The notes beneath the pieces are model-generated. The model saw only the letters and a program-made list of their open reading frames with translations. It was not told the origin of the DNA and did no database searches. A DNA stretch of 64,000 bases from a virus: positions 27,802-91,801 of IMG/VR virus record IMGVR_UViG_3300042451_001241, one strand, 5' to 3'. Position 1 is the stretch's first letter. Every line of letters begins with the position of its first letter. Of this stretch, positions 24,343 to 32,855 are shown piece after piece. Made by a program: the position numbers and the translations under genes.

Positions 24343-26034
24343 CTACTTGATAATCAGTTTATATTTAAATAAACCGCAATCCCATATTTTTTCATAACCC
24401 AATTCTTTAGTTAACTCATTTTCAGATTTTGTGAAATCTAAGTCAGGATGTCTCTTCTTTAAATTATTTTTACCGAATGAAAATTTATGAAATCTTTTAT
24501 ATCTTGATACGGAAGAATTATAATAGTAGTATGATGGTTTTAAAATTGAATTTAACTCAAATCCTAAACTAATATATAAATTTTTATTTCCATCTATAGT
24601 CCATCTTCTATCGGCAAAACTAATAATACTATTAGGTTTATATTCGTTAATAAAATATTTTAAGAATTTAGATGCCATTCCTGAAACAACATATCCCGAC
24701 TTAACAGAAAATCTACTTAATTCATATTCATCATCGTTATTTTTTGTCATATTTCTTTTAGAGTTAAATGTCATAACCCCAATTAAGATATCTTTATAAA
24801 AAGCCCCATAAAATATATTTGATTTATCATTACCTTGAATATGGTTGATTTTTAAAAAAATAGATTTTTGTTCCTTATTTATTTTAATAATTTTAGTTTC
24901 TCTTGCACCAATTTTAATCCCATTATTAAAACCTAAAATATGTTTTAGTTTTTCTTTAACCAAATCTTTATTAGTCATCCATTCATCCTCAAAAACTTGG
25001 ATTAGTTTATACCCATTAATATTACTTTCTAAGGTTTTATTTAAATGATATGATGAGTTTTTACCCATTTTTTCGGTGTGAAAATACAATCCGTTATATT
25101 CAATACCTATTTTCTTTTCAGGGATTAATATATCAATTTCTTTACCCTCAAGTAATTTTCTATTTTTACCTTTTTCAGTTTTTAAACCTAAATTTTCTAT
25201 AAATTCTTTAATCTCATTTTCACCTTTAGATGTCCAAGTAGGGCTTTGATTTAGATTAATCTCTTTAATGTTTTTAGTATAAATTTCTGAAACTCTATCA
25301 CATACAATTTTTGAATTTGGGTATTTTAATTTATATTCTTCTACCGAAATATTATGTTTATTCATTAAATGAGTATTAGTGATTGTTTTCATTTTTTCAC
25401 CACATATTTCACATTTAATAAAATTTTTTTTAGATATAAATTCTATTTCTTTTTTTTCTTTTTCTAAATAAGACTTATGTAGTTTTTTTTCATCCTTAAA
25501 CTTATCTAAATAATCTGAAATTTTAATATTATGAAAATTTAAAATGTGTCGCTCAAAACACCCGGTTTTATTTTCTAAATCAGTTGTCGACCATTCACAT
25601 AGACCACATTTTCTTTTTTTTTCTTTTTCCCTTTTAACGATATCAAAAAATTCCTCAAACCATTTTTTACCATTTTTATTTTCATATTTTTTTCTTTGGT
25701 AATTATTTTTAGGAATGTTAATATCCCCATATAAACTTATAATATGTTTAGTTAATTTACCTGATAGGTTATTGGGGTCGTTTATAATTTCTCCCGTTTT
25801 TTTACATACAGCAATTAAGTCATATTCGCTCGAATCATACCTAATCGTTTTTCCAATTTCAATCTCCTTACTATTACCTATTTTAACTTGCCCACCTTTT
25901 TTTCTTATGACAATATTATTTTCTTTTAAAATTTGGCTTATTTTTTTGTGACCCATTTTAAACATTTCACCCAATTTATGAGTGGAATAGTTATTTGTTG
26001 TATATAATGTAATAATTTTATTAATATCATTCAT
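24343..26034 (-). CDS. EDxHD homing endonuclease with zinc-finger N-terminus
   Basis: 563 residues. The N-terminus has a helix-turn-helix-like region (YSTHKLGEMFKMGHKKISQI). Two Cys/His knuckles follow (CGLCEWSTTDLENKTGCFERH, cited here as CGLC...H; CEICGEKMK...H). The nuclease core is LEGKEIDILIPEKKIGIEYNG followed by FHTEKMG and VFEDEW. The C-terminal half (GARETKIIKINKEQKSIFL, NHIQGNDKS, GVMTFNSKR) is the accessory domain commonly attached to this family in T4-like phages. It lies directly downstream of the major capsid gene, a classic insertion neighbourhood. Confidence 0.8.
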   Translation of the reverse strand: MNDINKIITLYTTNNYSTHKLGEMFKMGHKKISQILKENNIVIRKKGGQVKIGNSKEIEIGKTIRYDSSEYDLIAVCKKTGEIINDPNNLSGKLTKHIISLYGDINIPKNNYQRKKYENKNGKKWFEEFFDIVKREKEKKRKCGLCEWSTTDLENKTGCFERHILNFHNIKISDYLDKFKDEKKLHKSYLEKEKKEIEFISKKNFIKCEICGEKMKTITNTHLMNKHNISVEEYKLKYPNSKIVCDRVSEIYTKNIKEINLNQSPTWTSKGENEIKEFIENLGLKTEKGKNRKLLEGKEIDILIPEKKIGIEYNGLYFHTEKMGKNSSYHLNKTLESNINGYKLIQVFEDEWMTNKDLVKEKLKHILGFNNGIKIGARETKIIKINKEQKSIFLKINHIQGNDKSNIFYGAFYKDILIGVMTFNSKRNMTKNNDDEYELSRFSVKSGYVVSGMASKFLKYFINEYKPNSIISFADRRWTIDGNKNLYISLGFELNSILKPSYYYYNSSVSRYKRFHKFSFGKNNLKKRHPDLDFTKSENELTKELGYEKIWDCGLFKYKLIIK

Positions 26035-26052
26035 ATTATAAATCTATATAAT

Positions 26053-26060
26053 ATAAATAT
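26053..26060 (-). promoter_or_regulatory. ATATTTAT box, candidate late promoter
   Basis: Minus-strand ATATTTAT 18 nt before the 26034 endonuclease start and downstream of the capsid-gene terminator, so the endonuclease has its own box. Confidence 0.45.
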
Positions 26061-26086
26061 ATTAATCAAGCCATTTATTTTTAACC

Positions 26087-26118
26087 CAAAAAAAAAAGGT
26101 CAGATTTCTCTGACCTTT
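26087..26118 (-). terminator. Intrinsic terminator after the major capsid gene
   Basis: Perfect 10-bp stem AAAGGTCAGA / TCTGACCTTT, 4-nt loop, followed on the minus strand by a T run. It sits 21 nt after the capsid stop. Confidence 0.85.
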
Positions 26119-26139
26119 TATATATCATTAAGATATTGA

Positions 26140-27939
26140 TTATCTCAATTCTCTTAAATCAAACGTACGAACACCATCAACGGTTATTTTCGCGTAGAAA
26201 CGATTGTTAACCATCTTTTTCGCGTATCTTGTCATAATACCTTTAATTGGTGTAAAATTAAACGGATTATACATTGTAGGTGTTAATTGAAGTGGAACGT
26301 ACGGTGCGTAGATGTAACCAGTATCAAGTAACGATGTTCCTTTATGACCCAACAAAATTGTGTTTGGTGGGAAGTAAGGGTCACGATACACTTGGTAACG
26401 ACCTGCTAAAGTACCTACTCTTTCAATACCCATATTATACTGATCTTGCTCAGGAGATGCGTTAGATACGTGGAAGTATTCTAAATCATCGAAGATTGCA
26501 GAAATCTCACTTGATACAACGATCCAGTTAGCACCACCACGAAGAGTTGACTTGTGGATTTGAGCTGACAATTGGTTAATTGCAGTAATCAAAGTTTGAT
26601 TCCAATCTTTCTGAGTATAAGAAGTTGATAATCCTGTAACTCTTCTCCATCCGTTGTAATCCCAACGTAATGACCAAGCTGCACCTTTACGTAAATCACG
26701 TAAAATTTCACGGTCGATTTCAGCCGCAACTTGTTCAGATAATAATGCCGTTAATTCGGCTTCAGCGTCGATGTTGTGGAATGCCGCAACGTCTTGTGCT
26801 AATTCAGGAGACCATTGTGCTCTTAATTTTCTTTCAGTAACAGAAACGGTAACTGAATCTAAATCAAAAGAAACTTCACCAATTTTATCTTCAAATTCTA
26901 ATTCACGGTATCTTTTAAATACTGCAACGAATGAAGTAGTTGTTGCCGCAGAAACTATAGTTGTTCCTGTGTAACCATCTAATGTATCGGCACCACAACC
27001 AACACAAGCCGGACAAGATAAGTCAACTTCTAAATAAATGTAACCTTCAGCGTCACAAATATCTTTAAATGAACCACCATTTCCTTCTGCCCAGTTAACA
27101 GTTGTAGTTTTACCGTACTGAACAATTCCTTTACCGTATTGTTGTGTAACAACTCTAAATAATAATGGAGTGTTATCTGCAACTTCACAAGCAGAATCTT
27201 CATCAACACTTAAACCAGCGCCTTTAGTGATAACTAAATCAGATAAGAAAGTTTCAGTATCGATTTCATTACCATCAGGTCCGATTAATTTACCAGCTCC
27301 TGAATTTGAGAAACCTGACATTTTGATGATAACTTTTCTTACTGTTTCACTATCTAATTCAGTAGTTTCGTCAATTAATTCTGAACCTGACCATACTTGA
27401 ACTCTTGTTGATGCTGTAACCGCTGTGAATTGACCTTTAGAATAATCAAATAACCCTGCCGGATTCAATCCTGGTTCAGAACCTTCATAGAATAAATCGT
27501 AAAGATTTTTATTTCCGTAAGTACTACCAGCACCGTAACCATCACCAACGTTAGCTCCATTAGGTGCTCCTACTGGTGCAAAGTGTTCATTACCGGTATT
27601 ATAACCTTGAATTTTAGGTACAAAGTAGAATAATTTACCGATAGGTAAGTTCATAGCTTGTACTGATACGATGTCGTTCGCTAATAATTTAGAGAAAACA
27701 CGTCTTACGATTGGAAACACAACTGTTTCAAACGCTCCGTTTGAACCTTCTGATGTCGCCTCATTAATTAGGAAAGATGCTTGGTTCTCATATAATTGAG
27801 CCACGTTCTCTTTTAAATGTCCTTTAAGACCTTCTAGGAATCCTAATTTATCCCATTTGTTAATTGTATCTTCTTTAATAACTTTAAGGTGTTTTAACCC
27901 GATGTTACCAACAAGACCTGATTCTAATAATGCTCCCAT
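26140..27939 (-). CDS. Major capsid protein, gp23-like
   Basis: 599 residues. The N-terminal 60 residues form a propeptide (NKWDKLGFLEGLKGHLKE...SFLINE|A) aligned to the T4 gp23 propeptide, with the likely prohead-protease cut after Glu60. The mature part starts with FETVVFPIVRRVFSKLLAND and SVQAMNLPIGKLFYFVPKI, the gp23 HK97-fold N-arm/E-loop region. The C-terminus (SSEISAIFDDLEYFH, YAPYVPLQLTPTMYNPFNF, KGIMTRYAKKMVNNRFYAKI) is also gp23-like. Forms the capsid shell. Last gene of the head operon; preceded by the scaffold gene as in T4. Codon use looks more G+C-rich than neighbours, fitting high expression. Confidence 0.93.
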   Translation of the reverse strand: MGALLESGLVGNIGLKHLKVIKEDTINKWDKLGFLEGLKGHLKENVAQLYENQASFLINEATSEGSNGAFETVVFPIVRRVFSKLLANDIVSVQAMNLPIGKLFYFVPKIQGYNTGNEHFAPVGAPNGANVGDGYGAGSTYGNKNLYDLFYEGSEPGLNPAGLFDYSKGQFTAVTASTRVQVWSGSELIDETTELDSETVRKVIIKMSGFSNSGAGKLIGPDGNEIDTETFLSDLVITKGAGLSVDEDSACEVADNTPLLFRVVTQQYGKGIVQYGKTTTVNWAEGNGGSFKDICDAEGYIYLEVDLSCPACVGCGADTLDGYTGTTIVSAATTTSFVAVFKRYRELEFEDKIGEVSFDLDSVTVSVTERKLRAQWSPELAQDVAAFHNIDAEAELTALLSEQVAAEIDREILRDLRKGAAWSLRWDYNGWRRVTGLSTSYTQKDWNQTLITAINQLSAQIHKSTLRGGANWIVVSSEISAIFDDLEYFHVSNASPEQDQYNMGIERVGTLAGRYQVYRDPYFPPNTILLGHKGTSLLDTGYIYAPYVPLQLTPTMYNPFNFTPIKGIMTRYAKKMVNNRFYAKITVDGVRTFDLRELR

Positions 27940-27966
27940 TTTTTTTGTTTTTTATTTTTTTTATTT

Positions 27967-29358
27967 TTATTTTATTTTTCCCATTAAATCTTTCATTCTC
28001 AAGAACTGAGGATTTTCATAAGTTTTTGATTCAATTAAAGTTGTTGCCGAACCTGTAGTAGGCGTACTTTCAATAATTCTTTCAACTGACTCATTTATAC
28101 TTTTTCCTTTGTCTGTGGACAATTCATTTTTAATGGTTTGATATAAACTCTTAGATTCTTTTAACGATTCAACAGAATCAAATCTTCTTAAAATATTTAT
28201 TTTTTCTTGTTTTGAAGTTGAGTGTTCTGTGAACAAACGTGTAGCGTAAGCTAAGTTTGAATTGAAAACTGCCACTTCATTTAACTTATTTCTAAATACG
28301 TTAAGTGCTTTTCTGTATTCTTCATTTTTCTCTCTAAGAAGTTTAACTTCAACATCCGTAGACTCAACTTGAATGTGTCTCGGAGCTGCTTTTGGTTTGG
28401 GTAATCCTTTTCTTCCAAACTTTCTTCCCGCACCTAAAGTACGTGAAGCTTCTTTTGTTTCGGTTTTTTTGATGGTAACTTTCTTCATTTTTCCATCCAT
28501 GTTTTCACCTTCTTTGTATTCAAATTCAGCTTTACCTGTACCAACTGACTTAGGACCTTGTTTCATTTTTTCTTTAAATCCTCCAGTCATGTTTGGTTTT
28601 GAGGAATATTTGAATTTTGGGCCATTACCAACCTTACCTTTTGCTTTTATTTTCATTTTGGATTCCATTAAAGATTCGTCCATTTCCATTTCTTCATCTT
28701 CTTTGTAAGATTCTTCCATTTCCATTTCTTCATCTTCTTCCTCTTCATCGTCAAAAGAAATTTCATAAACGATTTCTTCATCTTCTTCTAAATAAGATTC
28801 GTCCATTTCCATTTCTTCATCTTCTTTGTAAGATTCTTCCATTTCCATTTCTGTTTCCTCCATCATTTCATCAGAGTCCGTATCCATAACTTCTTCTTCT
28901 TCAGATTCTTGCACAATCATGTATTCTTTCTCACCATCTTTAAGATTGATGTTTCCTGAGTCGTCTTTTGTAACAATAACATTGTCATTAGGACCCATTA
29001 ATTGGAATACACGAAGAACTTCTTCGTCAGATTTTCCCGTTAAGTCGATAGGTTCTTCTTCATCTGAAGGTATTTCCATGTCTGGGAAATCCATATCTTC
29101 TTCGTTATCAGTTTCCATATCATCATCCATTTCATCACCTTCATCATCAGATTCAGGTTCTTCAATTTCAGAATCCATTTCAACATCATCAACCTCTTCT
29201 TCCTCTTCTTCTTGTTCGGATAGAGATTCTTTTACCAGTTCTTTGATTTCTTGCTTCATTGTAGACGCAAGTATTCCTTTTGCATTTTCAGCGACTGTTT
29301 CTTCTAAATTTTTCATTTGAAGTATCGCTTCTTCAACTACTGATTTTTCTTTTGCCAT
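27967..29358 (-). CDS. Prohead core scaffold, gp22-like
   Basis: 463 residues. The first half is extremely acidic, with long Glu/Asp/Met/Ser repeats (EEEVDDVEMDSEIEEPESD, EDEEMEMEESYKEDEEMEMD) that recur as near-identical units. The middle is basic (RTLGAGRKFGRKGLPKPK). The C-terminus is helical (LREKNEEYRKALNVFRNKL, TRLFTEHSTSKQEKINILRR). Position directly upstream of gp23 and downstream of gp21 is the T4 order for gp22, the internal scaffold degraded by gp21. Short Glu-containing sites abound for cleavage. Confidence 0.8.
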   Translation of the reverse strand: MAKEKSVVEEAILQMKNLEETVAENAKGILASTMKQEIKELVKESLSEQEEEEEEVDDVEMDSEIEEPESDDEGDEMDDDMETDNEEDMDFPDMEIPSDEEEPIDLTGKSDEEVLRVFQLMGPNDNVIVTKDDSGNINLKDGEKEYMIVQESEEEEVMDTDSDEMMEETEMEMEESYKEDEEMEMDESYLEEDEEIVYEISFDDEEEEDEEMEMEESYKEDEEMEMDESLMESKMKIKAKGKVGNGPKFKYSSKPNMTGGFKEKMKQGPKSVGTGKAEFEYKEGENMDGKMKKVTIKKTETKEASRTLGAGRKFGRKGLPKPKAAPRHIQVESTDVEVKLLREKNEEYRKALNVFRNKLNEVAVFNSNLAYATRLFTEHSTSKQEKINILRRFDSVESLKESKSLYQTIKNELSTDKGKSINESVERIIESTPTTGSATTLIESKTYENPQFLRMKDLMGKIK

Positions 29359-29392
29359 AGTTTTTGGTTATAATTTATTAATATAAATATGT

Positions 29393-29400
29393 GTGATTAT
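29393..29400 (-). promoter_or_regulatory. ATATTTAT box, candidate late promoter
   Basis: Minus-strand ATATTTAT 34 nt before the scaffold start; would drive gp22-gp23. Confidence 0.5.
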
Positions 29401-29440
29401 TAAAAAATTCTTATTTTTAATAATTTCCTATCTATTTTTT

Positions 29441-30418
29441 TTATTGACTCGTTTTAAGATTTTCTAATTCTTTAGCGATTAATTTATCGATAAGTTCTCT
29501 TTTCTTAATTAAATTATCTAATTTTTTGTTAGATGTTTTGAATATATCTTTAACTTTTTTCTGTTTTTTAATATTTTTTGTTTGTCTATATACTCTCTCT
29601 TCAGGTTCACTACCTAATTCTAAATTATCCGATATTAATAAAGGGTTTTCTAAAAATAATGTTTTTTGATTTCCTGAAGTTTGAATATTGGATTTTATAT
29701 TTTGAAATAATACGTATTCTCCCTTATCAAAATTAACAAAGAAGAAAAACTGAACATTTGTTTCTGAGTATTTTTCGTGATTAAAATATGCCTTAACCAT
29801 ATAAAATTCTTTACCTGTTTCAGGTTCGTACATATGTTTAACACTTTCAAACGATTTAACTTGCGCGAACATAACATCGCCTTCAGATTCTATCGCAATA
29901 TCCATACCCATTCTGGTATCTCTTTTATCACCTGAACAAAATCTTTTAATATTTGAGTTAGGGAATTCGGTTTTTAAAACATCAATCGCGAATTGCTCAT
30001 TTCTATTCCCTTTATCTACGGTTGATTTATTTAAATCAACTAATTCTTGAGTATATTCACCATCAAATAATTTTTCTTTATTTTCTAATAACCATTTAAT
30101 AAATTCTTCATTATTAAAATTAGAATTATTTGTGTCCTTAGTATAAATTTCTTTTAACCTATTTCTAACTAAACTATTTGTATCGAATCTATTTAAGATT
30201 GACCAATTATCAATTCCTTCTAAATGAGGGTACACACCAATAACTCCTTCACCTGTTTCACAATTATTATCAGGTTCATTAATCACTCCCCATTTTCCTT
30301 TTGGTTGATAAACTAATTTAAGACTCTCTCTAATAGCGGTCGCGATTTTATCCTCTTCTCTTTTTTTGAAAGCTTCTTGTAAAATTTGATATTGTTCTTT
30401 TGTAATTACAATTTTCAT
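29441..30418 (-). CDS. Leader-bearing PD-(D/E)xK-like nuclease
   Basis: 325 residues from ATG 30418; the in-frame TTG at 30424 would begin inside the ATATTTAT box. The leader MKIVITKEQYQILQE|A ends in a prohead-protease-like site. The centre has the layout of a restriction-like nuclease: GNRNEQFAIDVLKTEF (helix with Glu), MGMDIAI (metal Asp), FAQVKSFE (QxK, the D...(E/Q)xK half). The C-terminus is a basic coiled-coil-like helix (IKKRELIDKLIAKELENL). If packaged, it would be an injected nuclease. It lies within the head operon between the scaffold gene and a small protein. Confidence 0.6.
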   Translation of the reverse strand: MKIVITKEQYQILQEAFKKREEDKIATAIRESLKLVYQPKGKWGVINEPDNNCETGEGVIGVYPHLEGIDNWSILNRFDTNSLVRNRLKEIYTKDTNNSNFNNEEFIKWLLENKEKLFDGEYTQELVDLNKSTVDKGNRNEQFAIDVLKTEFPNSNIKRFCSGDKRDTRMGMDIAIESEGDVMFAQVKSFESVKHMYEPETGKEFYMVKAYFNHEKYSETNVQFFFFVNFDKGEYVLFQNIKSNIQTSGNQKTLFLENPLLISDNLELGSEPEERVYRQTKNIKKQKKVKDIFKTSNKKLDNLIKKRELIDKLIAKELENLKTSQ

Positions 30419-30423
30419 TAACA

Positions 30424-30431
30424 ATAAATAT
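30424..30431 (-). promoter_or_regulatory. ATATTTAT box, candidate late promoter
   Basis: Minus-strand ATATTTAT 5 nt before ATG 30418; its position decides that start over the upstream TTG. Confidence 0.5.
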
Positions 30432-30439
30432 ATGGAAAA

Positions 30440-30465
30440 TAAAAAAGGAGGGATAATTCCCTCCT
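30440..30465 (-). terminator. Intrinsic terminator
   Basis: Perfect stem AGGAGGGA / TCCCTCCT extended by A/T pairs, loop TAAT, with T run on the minus strand; lies 26 nt after the 30491 gene's stop, before the nuclease gene's own box. Confidence 0.85.
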
Positions 30466-30490
30466 TTTTATTAATTGTAATTAAAATTAA

Positions 30491-30700
30491 TTATTCCACC
30501 ACTTCATCAATTTTACTTTCAACAATTGCTGTAATTCTCCAATCTTGAGTAAACGACTCAAAAAGTTTTGTTACTTTCGCCTCAACATCTGTCGGACTAA
30601 AAGCCTTAACCAATTTTTCCTCTTTTTGTTTTTTTAATTTTCCTGATTCAGCATCTACCATATCAATGGTTACTCTTGCCACAAAATATTTTTCATCCAT
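30491..30700 (-). CDS. DUF4494-like small protein
   Basis: 69 residues: YFVARVTIDMVDAESGKLKK, EEKLVKAFSPTDVEAKVTKL, DWRITAIVESKIDEV. This strand-strand-helix-strand plan with A(F/L)SxT(D/E)xEA matches the DUF4494 family found almost only in Bacteroidota and their phages. Function unknown. Last gene of the transcript ended by the terminator at 30440. Confidence 0.6.
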   Translation of the reverse strand: MDEKYFVARVTIDMVDAESGKLKKQKEEKLVKAFSPTDVEAKVTKLFESFTQDWRITAIVESKIDEVVE

Positions 30701-30757
30701 AGTTTTTAGTTTTTATAATTATCTGTAAATTTATTTAATAAGTCAATAGGTTATCTC

Positions 30758-31513
30758 TTAAAATATTTCTCTAATCCTATTATTAGAGAAATTGACTTGT
30801 TGTTCACTAATCTCACTTCCAATAAAACCTCTATCTATTTTTTTACAAGCAACCCCAGTAGTCCCCGTTCCCATAAAAGGATCGTAAACCAAATCGTTTT
30901 CATCTGAATATACATTTAATAACTTTTCACATAATTCAGTTGAAAATGTTGCTTTATTTAAATCATTACTACCATCGTTATTTTTGGCGGAAATAAAATT
31001 ATCAACTATCTCATAATATTTTTGACCCTTTTCAGAGACTTTTACAACTTTTTTAAAACAATCAAAAGTTTTAATTTCATTTTTTCTTACAAAAACAAAA
31101 ACAAATTCTATAATTCTATTTAATCTATTGTAAGAAGCTGGATGGGGAATCGAATTTGATTTTTTCCATATAATTGTGTCTGCTATTGTAAAATTTGTTT
31201 CACTATTAATCTTTGAAACCAACAAATACGGTAATACAGGATTTTCTATTGAATATGAAAAATTATAAAGTATTACTTTATTTTTTTTTAAAACCCTATC
31301 TATATTTTTAAATATATTAACTGACCAATTTAAATATTCTTCATCGGTTTTCCAATCAGAATATGTGTCATATCTTTTTTGTTTATCCGCATATCCTCCT
31401 TTTCTTTTTGTCATATTATATGGGGGAGATGTTAATACAACATCAATAAATTCGTTTGGCATTTTTGACATTGTTAATAAACAATCTTCATTATAAAATT
31501 TGTTTATTTCCAT
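30758..31513 (-). CDS. DNA methyltransferase, beta class (SPPY type)
   Basis: 251 residues. Catalytic motif IV TSPPYNM is near residues 28-34, and SAM-binding motif I (VYDPFMGTGTTGVACK) lies at the C-terminus; this order defines the beta class. SPPY is most common in N4-cytosine enzymes but also occurs in N6-adenine ones. The Trp-rich target region (LYNFSYSIENPVLPYLL, IIWKKSNSIPHPASYNR) is typical. Its start overlaps the stop of the endonuclease gene by 10 nt, forming a type II restriction-modification pair. Confidence 0.88.
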   Translation of the reverse strand: MEINKFYNEDCLLTMSKMPNEFIDVVLTSPPYNMTKRKGGYADKQKRYDTYSDWKTDEEYLNWSVNIFKNIDRVLKKNKVILYNFSYSIENPVLPYLLVSKINSETNFTIADTIIWKKSNSIPHPASYNRLNRIIEFVFVFVRKNEIKTFDCFKKVVKVSEKGQKYYEIVDNFISAKNNDGSNDLNKATFSTELCEKLLNVYSDENDLVYDPFMGTGTTGVACKKIDRGFIGSEISEQQVNFSNNRIREIF

Positions 31514-32082
31514 TTTAATGATTCTTTAAATTTTTTACAATCATACCAATAACATCCTTCACACCCAATTTCCTTTTCATAGTTTTCATCCCCCACTAAA
31601 AAAGAAAAACTAAAACTTAGTTTTTTAGCGTCAAATCTTTTATTTGTTTCTTTACAAACTTTACATATTTGACGCTTAAATAAGTTCTCTCTTAACGTTA
31701 ATGGTTGAAAATCATCAAGTATTTGAGTTTCAACATCAAGCACTGATGTTTTATCATATCTACCATTTTTATGGTCAGGGATTATATAGTCGTTTGAAGT
31801 TCCGGGTAAACCTGAATGACAAGATGATTGTGAACAAATTAATTTTCGTATTTTTTTTGAGATGGGTCTTGAATCGTTTTTTTTAAAACCAACTAATCTA
31901 ACTTTCCAAATTTTATTTTCTTTTTTAGTCTCATATAGGTAATTAAAACTCCGTATCCAAGGACATCCATTGTTAAAGTCTAAAGATTTAAATTCGTCAA
32001 TGAATTCATTTTTACTTACCCATCTAGAAATACCAAAATCATCAGGTCGAGATAATTTTAGGAATAATTCTTTTTTAGTCAT
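31504..32082 (-). CDS. Type II restriction endonuclease, HNH family
   Basis: 192 residues. The N-terminus (KKELFLKLSRPDDFGISRWV, NEFIDEFKSLDFNNGCPWIR) is the specificity-like half. The HNH (beta-beta-alpha metal) core is DYIIPDHKNGRYD, with His and Asn/Asp ligands, followed by FQPLTLRENLFKRQICKVC. A four-Cys zinc site is formed by CKVC and CEGC. Size and the adjacent methyltransferase support a restriction enzyme of about 200 residues. Recognition site unknown. Inserted between the prohead protease gene and the DUF4494-like gene. Confidence 0.75.
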   Translation of the reverse strand: MTKKELFLKLSRPDDFGISRWVSKNEFIDEFKSLDFNNGCPWIRSFNYLYETKKENKIWKVRLVGFKKNDSRPISKKIRKLICSQSSCHSGLPGTSNDYIIPDHKNGRYDKTSVLDVETQILDDFQPLTLRENLFKRQICKVCKETNKRFDAKKLSFSFSFLVGDENYEKEIGCEGCYWYDCKKFKESLKWK

Positions 32083-32091
32083 TTAACTTAA

Positions 32092-32808
32092 TTATTTATC
32101 CAAAAAATGGGATAATTTTTTCATTAAGTCAATTGTTTTGTCGTTTACTCCAAGATTTTTTGTATCTCTTAATTTTTGTTCTTCTTCAATATTCTCTTCA
32201 AATTTAAATCTATCATTCTTATCCAAGAATAAATAAGCTCCAGGTGTTGATGGAGATGAAACCAAATCAAAACAGATTAATTCAAAATCATCTTGAACTT
32301 CGTTTTGCTCTCCAACTTTTTTAAGTGAACCAACCCCTCTTGAAGAAATCCCAAGTGTTACTCCTTGTCTTAGGTAATTGGCCGCCATATCCCCTTTAGT
32401 TGATACAATTCCTCTTTCGTGAAATCCTGGTGATGTTAAAAGTTTTAATTTACCCATAAGAACAGGTCCATCCCACCATACTTCAGTAATTATGTGAGAC
32501 ACTCTATCCAAGTCAATTAAAGATGATTCAGGATGGTTTAACTCCGATAAAGAAGTTCCTTTCTCAATCATCTTTTTATAATTTTCCGCTTCTCTTTTTA
32601 ATATTTTCTCAGGATAAATTCTACCATTTCTATTTGGAGTATTGTACTTTTGTAAAACAGCGTAAAATTCAAATGGTTTTGAATGATCCAACATCTGTTT
32701 AGACTCCATAATATATTTATTATTTACGTCATTAGGTGAGATGTATCCGGCATCGGCCTCAATAAGAATTAATTTTTTACCTAATTCATTTTTTGTATTT
32801 ATGTGCAT
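32092..32808 (-). CDS. Prohead core protease, gp21-like
   Basis: 238 residues. Matches the T4 gp21 prohead protease: NTPNRNGRIYPEKIL, SLSELNHPESSLIDLDRVSH (catalytic His about residue 92), VLMGKLKLLTSPGFHERG, TLGISSRGVGSLKKV (catalytic Ser about 155) and SSPSTPGAYLF. It should self-process and then cut capsid, scaffold and leader-bearing proteins after (L/I/F)xxE or (L/I)xE. Upstream a box variant ATATTTATAG-like (GTATTTAT at about 32838-32846, minus strand) is seen. Confidence 0.88.
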   Translation of the reverse strand: MHINTKNELGKKLILIEADAGYISPNDVNNKYIMESKQMLDHSKPFEFYAVLQKYNTPNRNGRIYPEKILKREAENYKKMIEKGTSLSELNHPESSLIDLDRVSHIITEVWWDGPVLMGKLKLLTSPGFHERGIVSTKGDMAANYLRQGVTLGISSRGVGSLKKVGEQNEVQDDFELICFDLVSSPSTPGAYLFLDKNDRFKFEENIEEEQKLRDTKNLGVNDKTIDLMKKLSHFLDK

Positions 32809-32855
32809 GATTTAAACTTTTTTAAAGTTAATATACTATATAAATACTTGATAGT

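Noticed and set aside
24343-26034. Transposase/insertion sequence
   Set aside because: No terminal inverted repeats or target duplication seen; the nuclease core is of the EDxHD homing type.
28373-29320. Plus-strand ORFs opposite the scaffold gene (Ser/Phe/Leu-rich)
   Set aside because: They are antisense reflections of the acidic GAA/GAT-rich repeats of the gp22-like gene, with implausible composition.
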